Source: Flavobacteriales bacterium UBA1112 (GTDB taxonomy: Bacteria; Bacteroidota; Bacteroidia; Flavobacteriales_D; Sanyastnellaceae). Taken from it: DNA of 7,696 nucleotides. The stretch covers positions 1 to 7,696 of the forward strand of contig DCBH01000104.1 of NCBI GenBank assembly GCA_002313415.1, given 5' to 3'. Positions 6,405 through 7,696 of the stretch are shown piece after piece. Under the pieces are notes generated by a model that had not been told where the DNA came from, ran no database searches, and saw only the letters and a program-made list of their open reading frames with translations. Each line of letters opens with the position of its first letter. The first letter of the stretch is position 1. The translations under genes and the position numbers were made by a program.

Positions 6405-7696
6405 ATGTTGACACCCAAAAGGTTTTTGGATATCGTGACCCCAGCTTCAATTGCTGGAGTTCTTGCATTGTGCACACTGCCTTTCGGCAGTTGGAGTCAA
6501 TGCGGGACCCTGCTGAATGGAGATGGAATGGTGACAAACGACCCGGTGTATTTTGAGTGCAACGATGGCAACAACCCATTCGAATTTTTCCCGCTGACAC
6601 AAGGGTCGTGGACCAACGTTACTGTGAATTGGGGCGATGGATCGAGTCCTGAGTTTTTTGAGATTTGGGACAACCTCAATGCCATAAGCCACGTCTATGA
6701 TTACGAAGAGTTCACCTCTTACGATTTGACATTCTCAACCTCTTCTTGCGCGGCCTCAGCTGCATTGAAGAAAAGTGTCTTGGTCAACCCGGCCATTGTT
6801 GTCCCAGAGGGATGGCCTACAGGAGCGTGTGCTCCTGCAACGCTGAGTTTTGTGAATGGATCAACCAATGTTACACCAGATACCGAGTTCACTTGGACTT
6901 TCGACGACGGAACAACCGTAACAGCCGGCGCAGACAATGAAGGTGCCACCGTTGATCATCTCTACAATGCTTTCACCACGGGCTGTCAGCGTGAAGTGAC
7001 TTTGACTGCCACCAACGCGTGTCGGACCGCTGAATTTGGCGTTCCTGCTGCTGTCACGATTGACTACATCAACATCTGGGATCGAGACAATCCCTTGATT
7101 GGCACGTCCGCCACTGTGCTTTGCTGGCCGGACAACACCGTTGATTTGCAAAACATCTCTGAAATGGTGTGTTTCAACAACGGAAACACACAGCAGCGAA
7201 AGGAACGTTGGGACTTTGGAGGTCCATTTGGCCCTGGAGGCATCAGCGAAATCGATTGGCGCCCTTGGGTCAATTCTGACCCCATTACTCTTACATTTCC
7301 CAGCGTAGGTGAATACACAATTTCACTGGGCATCGAGAACTACTGCGGGATTGACGAACAGTCCATCACCATCGTTGTCCGTGAACCTTTAACTGCCGAC
7401 GTTGCTGGTCCCAGTGTCGTCTGCGCAGGTGACCGCTTGGAGTTTACCGCAACCGCTCCTGACGCTGATTGGTTTGAGTGGGATTTCTACGGCACCGATC
7501 AGAACTGGTATCCCTCGCAATCAGGAAACATGATTTGGACCTTCAATGCGCCTGGGGATTATGACTTGACAGTCCAAGTGGGACTGGACAACCAATCTGA
7601 ATCTTGCGTGGCTCAGGCCATCCATCAAGTTCAGGTGCAGGCCAAGCCGCAAGCTGCCATTGTACTTTCAGAAATCGAAGGCTGCGATGAGTTGGT
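6405..7696 (+). CDS. Secreted PKD-repeat protein, N-terminal part (3' end beyond the right edge)
   Basis: Open from ATG 6405 to the window end (430 full codons, no stop), so the C-terminus is missing. A signal peptide is clear: K5/R6, a hydrophobic core at about 14-27, and probable cleavage after GSWSQ (residue 32). Four Ig-like PKD-type repeats can be seen by their recurring strands: VTVNWGDGS to YDLTFSTSS (about 40-114), FTWTFDDGTT to VTLTATNAC (about 143-206), RWDFGG to YTISLGIENYCG (about 238-315), and FEWDFYG to YDLTVQVG (about 338-393). The WxFDDG/WGDG turns and a late Y-D/T-L-T/S strand are typical of PKD domains. Cysteines recur near repeat boundaries. In Bacteroidota such proteins are usually surface or extracellular, exported by T9SS and ending in a gliding-motility-associated or type IX sorting domain. 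That end is outside the window, so T9SS export is inferred. The gene follows the peroxidase by 36 bp on the same strand with a hairpin at its start. The start is chosen because the signal peptide begins here; the frame upstream is closed by the peroxidase stop at 6366. Role unknown; adhesion or matrix binding is a guess. Confidence 0.85.
   Translation, partial: MLTPKRFLDIVTPASIAGVLALCTLPFGSWSQCGTLLNGDGMVTNDPVYFECNDGNNPFEFFPLTQGSWTNVTVNWGDGSSPEFFEIWDNLNAISHVYDYEEFTSYDLTFSTSSCAASAALKKSVLVNPAIVVPEGWPTGACAPATLSFVNGSTNVTPDTEFTWTFDDGTTVTAGADNEGATVDHLYNAFTTGCQREVTLTATNACRTAEFGVPAAVTIDYINIWDRDNPLIGTSATVLCWPDNTVDLQNISEMVCFNNGNTQQRKERWDFGGPFGPGGISEIDWRPWVNSDPITLTFPSVGEYTISLGIENYCGIDEQSITIVVREPLTADVAGPSVVCAGDRLEFTATAPDADWFEWDFYGTDQNWYPSQSGNMIWTFNAPGDYDLTVQVGLDNQSESCVAQAIHQVQVQAKPQAAIVLSEIEGCDEL

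Noticed and set aside
6719..7333. Several reverse-strand open frames of 76-96 codons
   Set aside because: They are shadows of the PKD-repeat gene, whose forward frame is open throughout with a signal peptide and recurring PKD strands.
1..7696. Mobile element, CRISPR array, tRNA or phage-defence island
   Set aside because: No transposase, integrase, direct-repeat array, tRNA-like cloverleaf or terminal inverted repeats were seen. The helicase-nuclease looks like a repair enzyme, not part of a defence cassette, since no partner defence genes adjoin it.

Overview
The window looks like a Bacteroidota chromosome, most likely Flavobacteriales or a close relative. Two genes encode large secreted proteins of types typical of that phylum: a cargo-like protein of the kind that usually ends in a type IX secretion (T9SS) sorting domain, and a PKD-repeat protein. 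The start regions lack strong Shine-Dalgarno sequences, and the helicase-nuclease has Bacteroidota-style motifs. Base composition is near balanced by eye. The genus cannot be named from this window.

Layout. Two genes read leftward. First is a RecB/AddA-like helicase-nuclease (start at 4422, stop at 1177). After 36 bp comes a secreted T9SS-cargo-like protein that starts at 1140 or 1116 and runs off the left edge. A 63-bp divergent spacer (4423-4485) separates these from three rightward genes. These are an MbnP-like periplasmic or lipoprotein copper-protein homologue (4486-5250), a di-heme cytochrome c peroxidase/MauG-family lipoprotein (5262-6368, 11-bp gap), and a secreted PKD-repeat protein (from 6405, 36-bp gap, running off the right edge). 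The window is almost fully coding. No tRNA, rRNA, CRISPR array, insertion sequence or integrase is visible.

How the genes may work together. The adjacent MbnP-like and MauG/peroxidase-like genes match the arrangement known from methanotroph copper systems (mbnP-mbnH). There the di-heme enzyme oxidises a tryptophan of its partner to kynurenine, helping to form a copper site. Here the pair occurs in what appears to be a Bacteroidota genome, with no methanobactin biosynthesis gene in view. Both proteins would be envelope located. The PKD protein follows in the same direction and may be co-transcribed, but a hairpin ends exactly at its start codon, so it may be expressed separately. The helicase-nuclease is probably a DNA repair gene with no functional link to the copper/heme pair.
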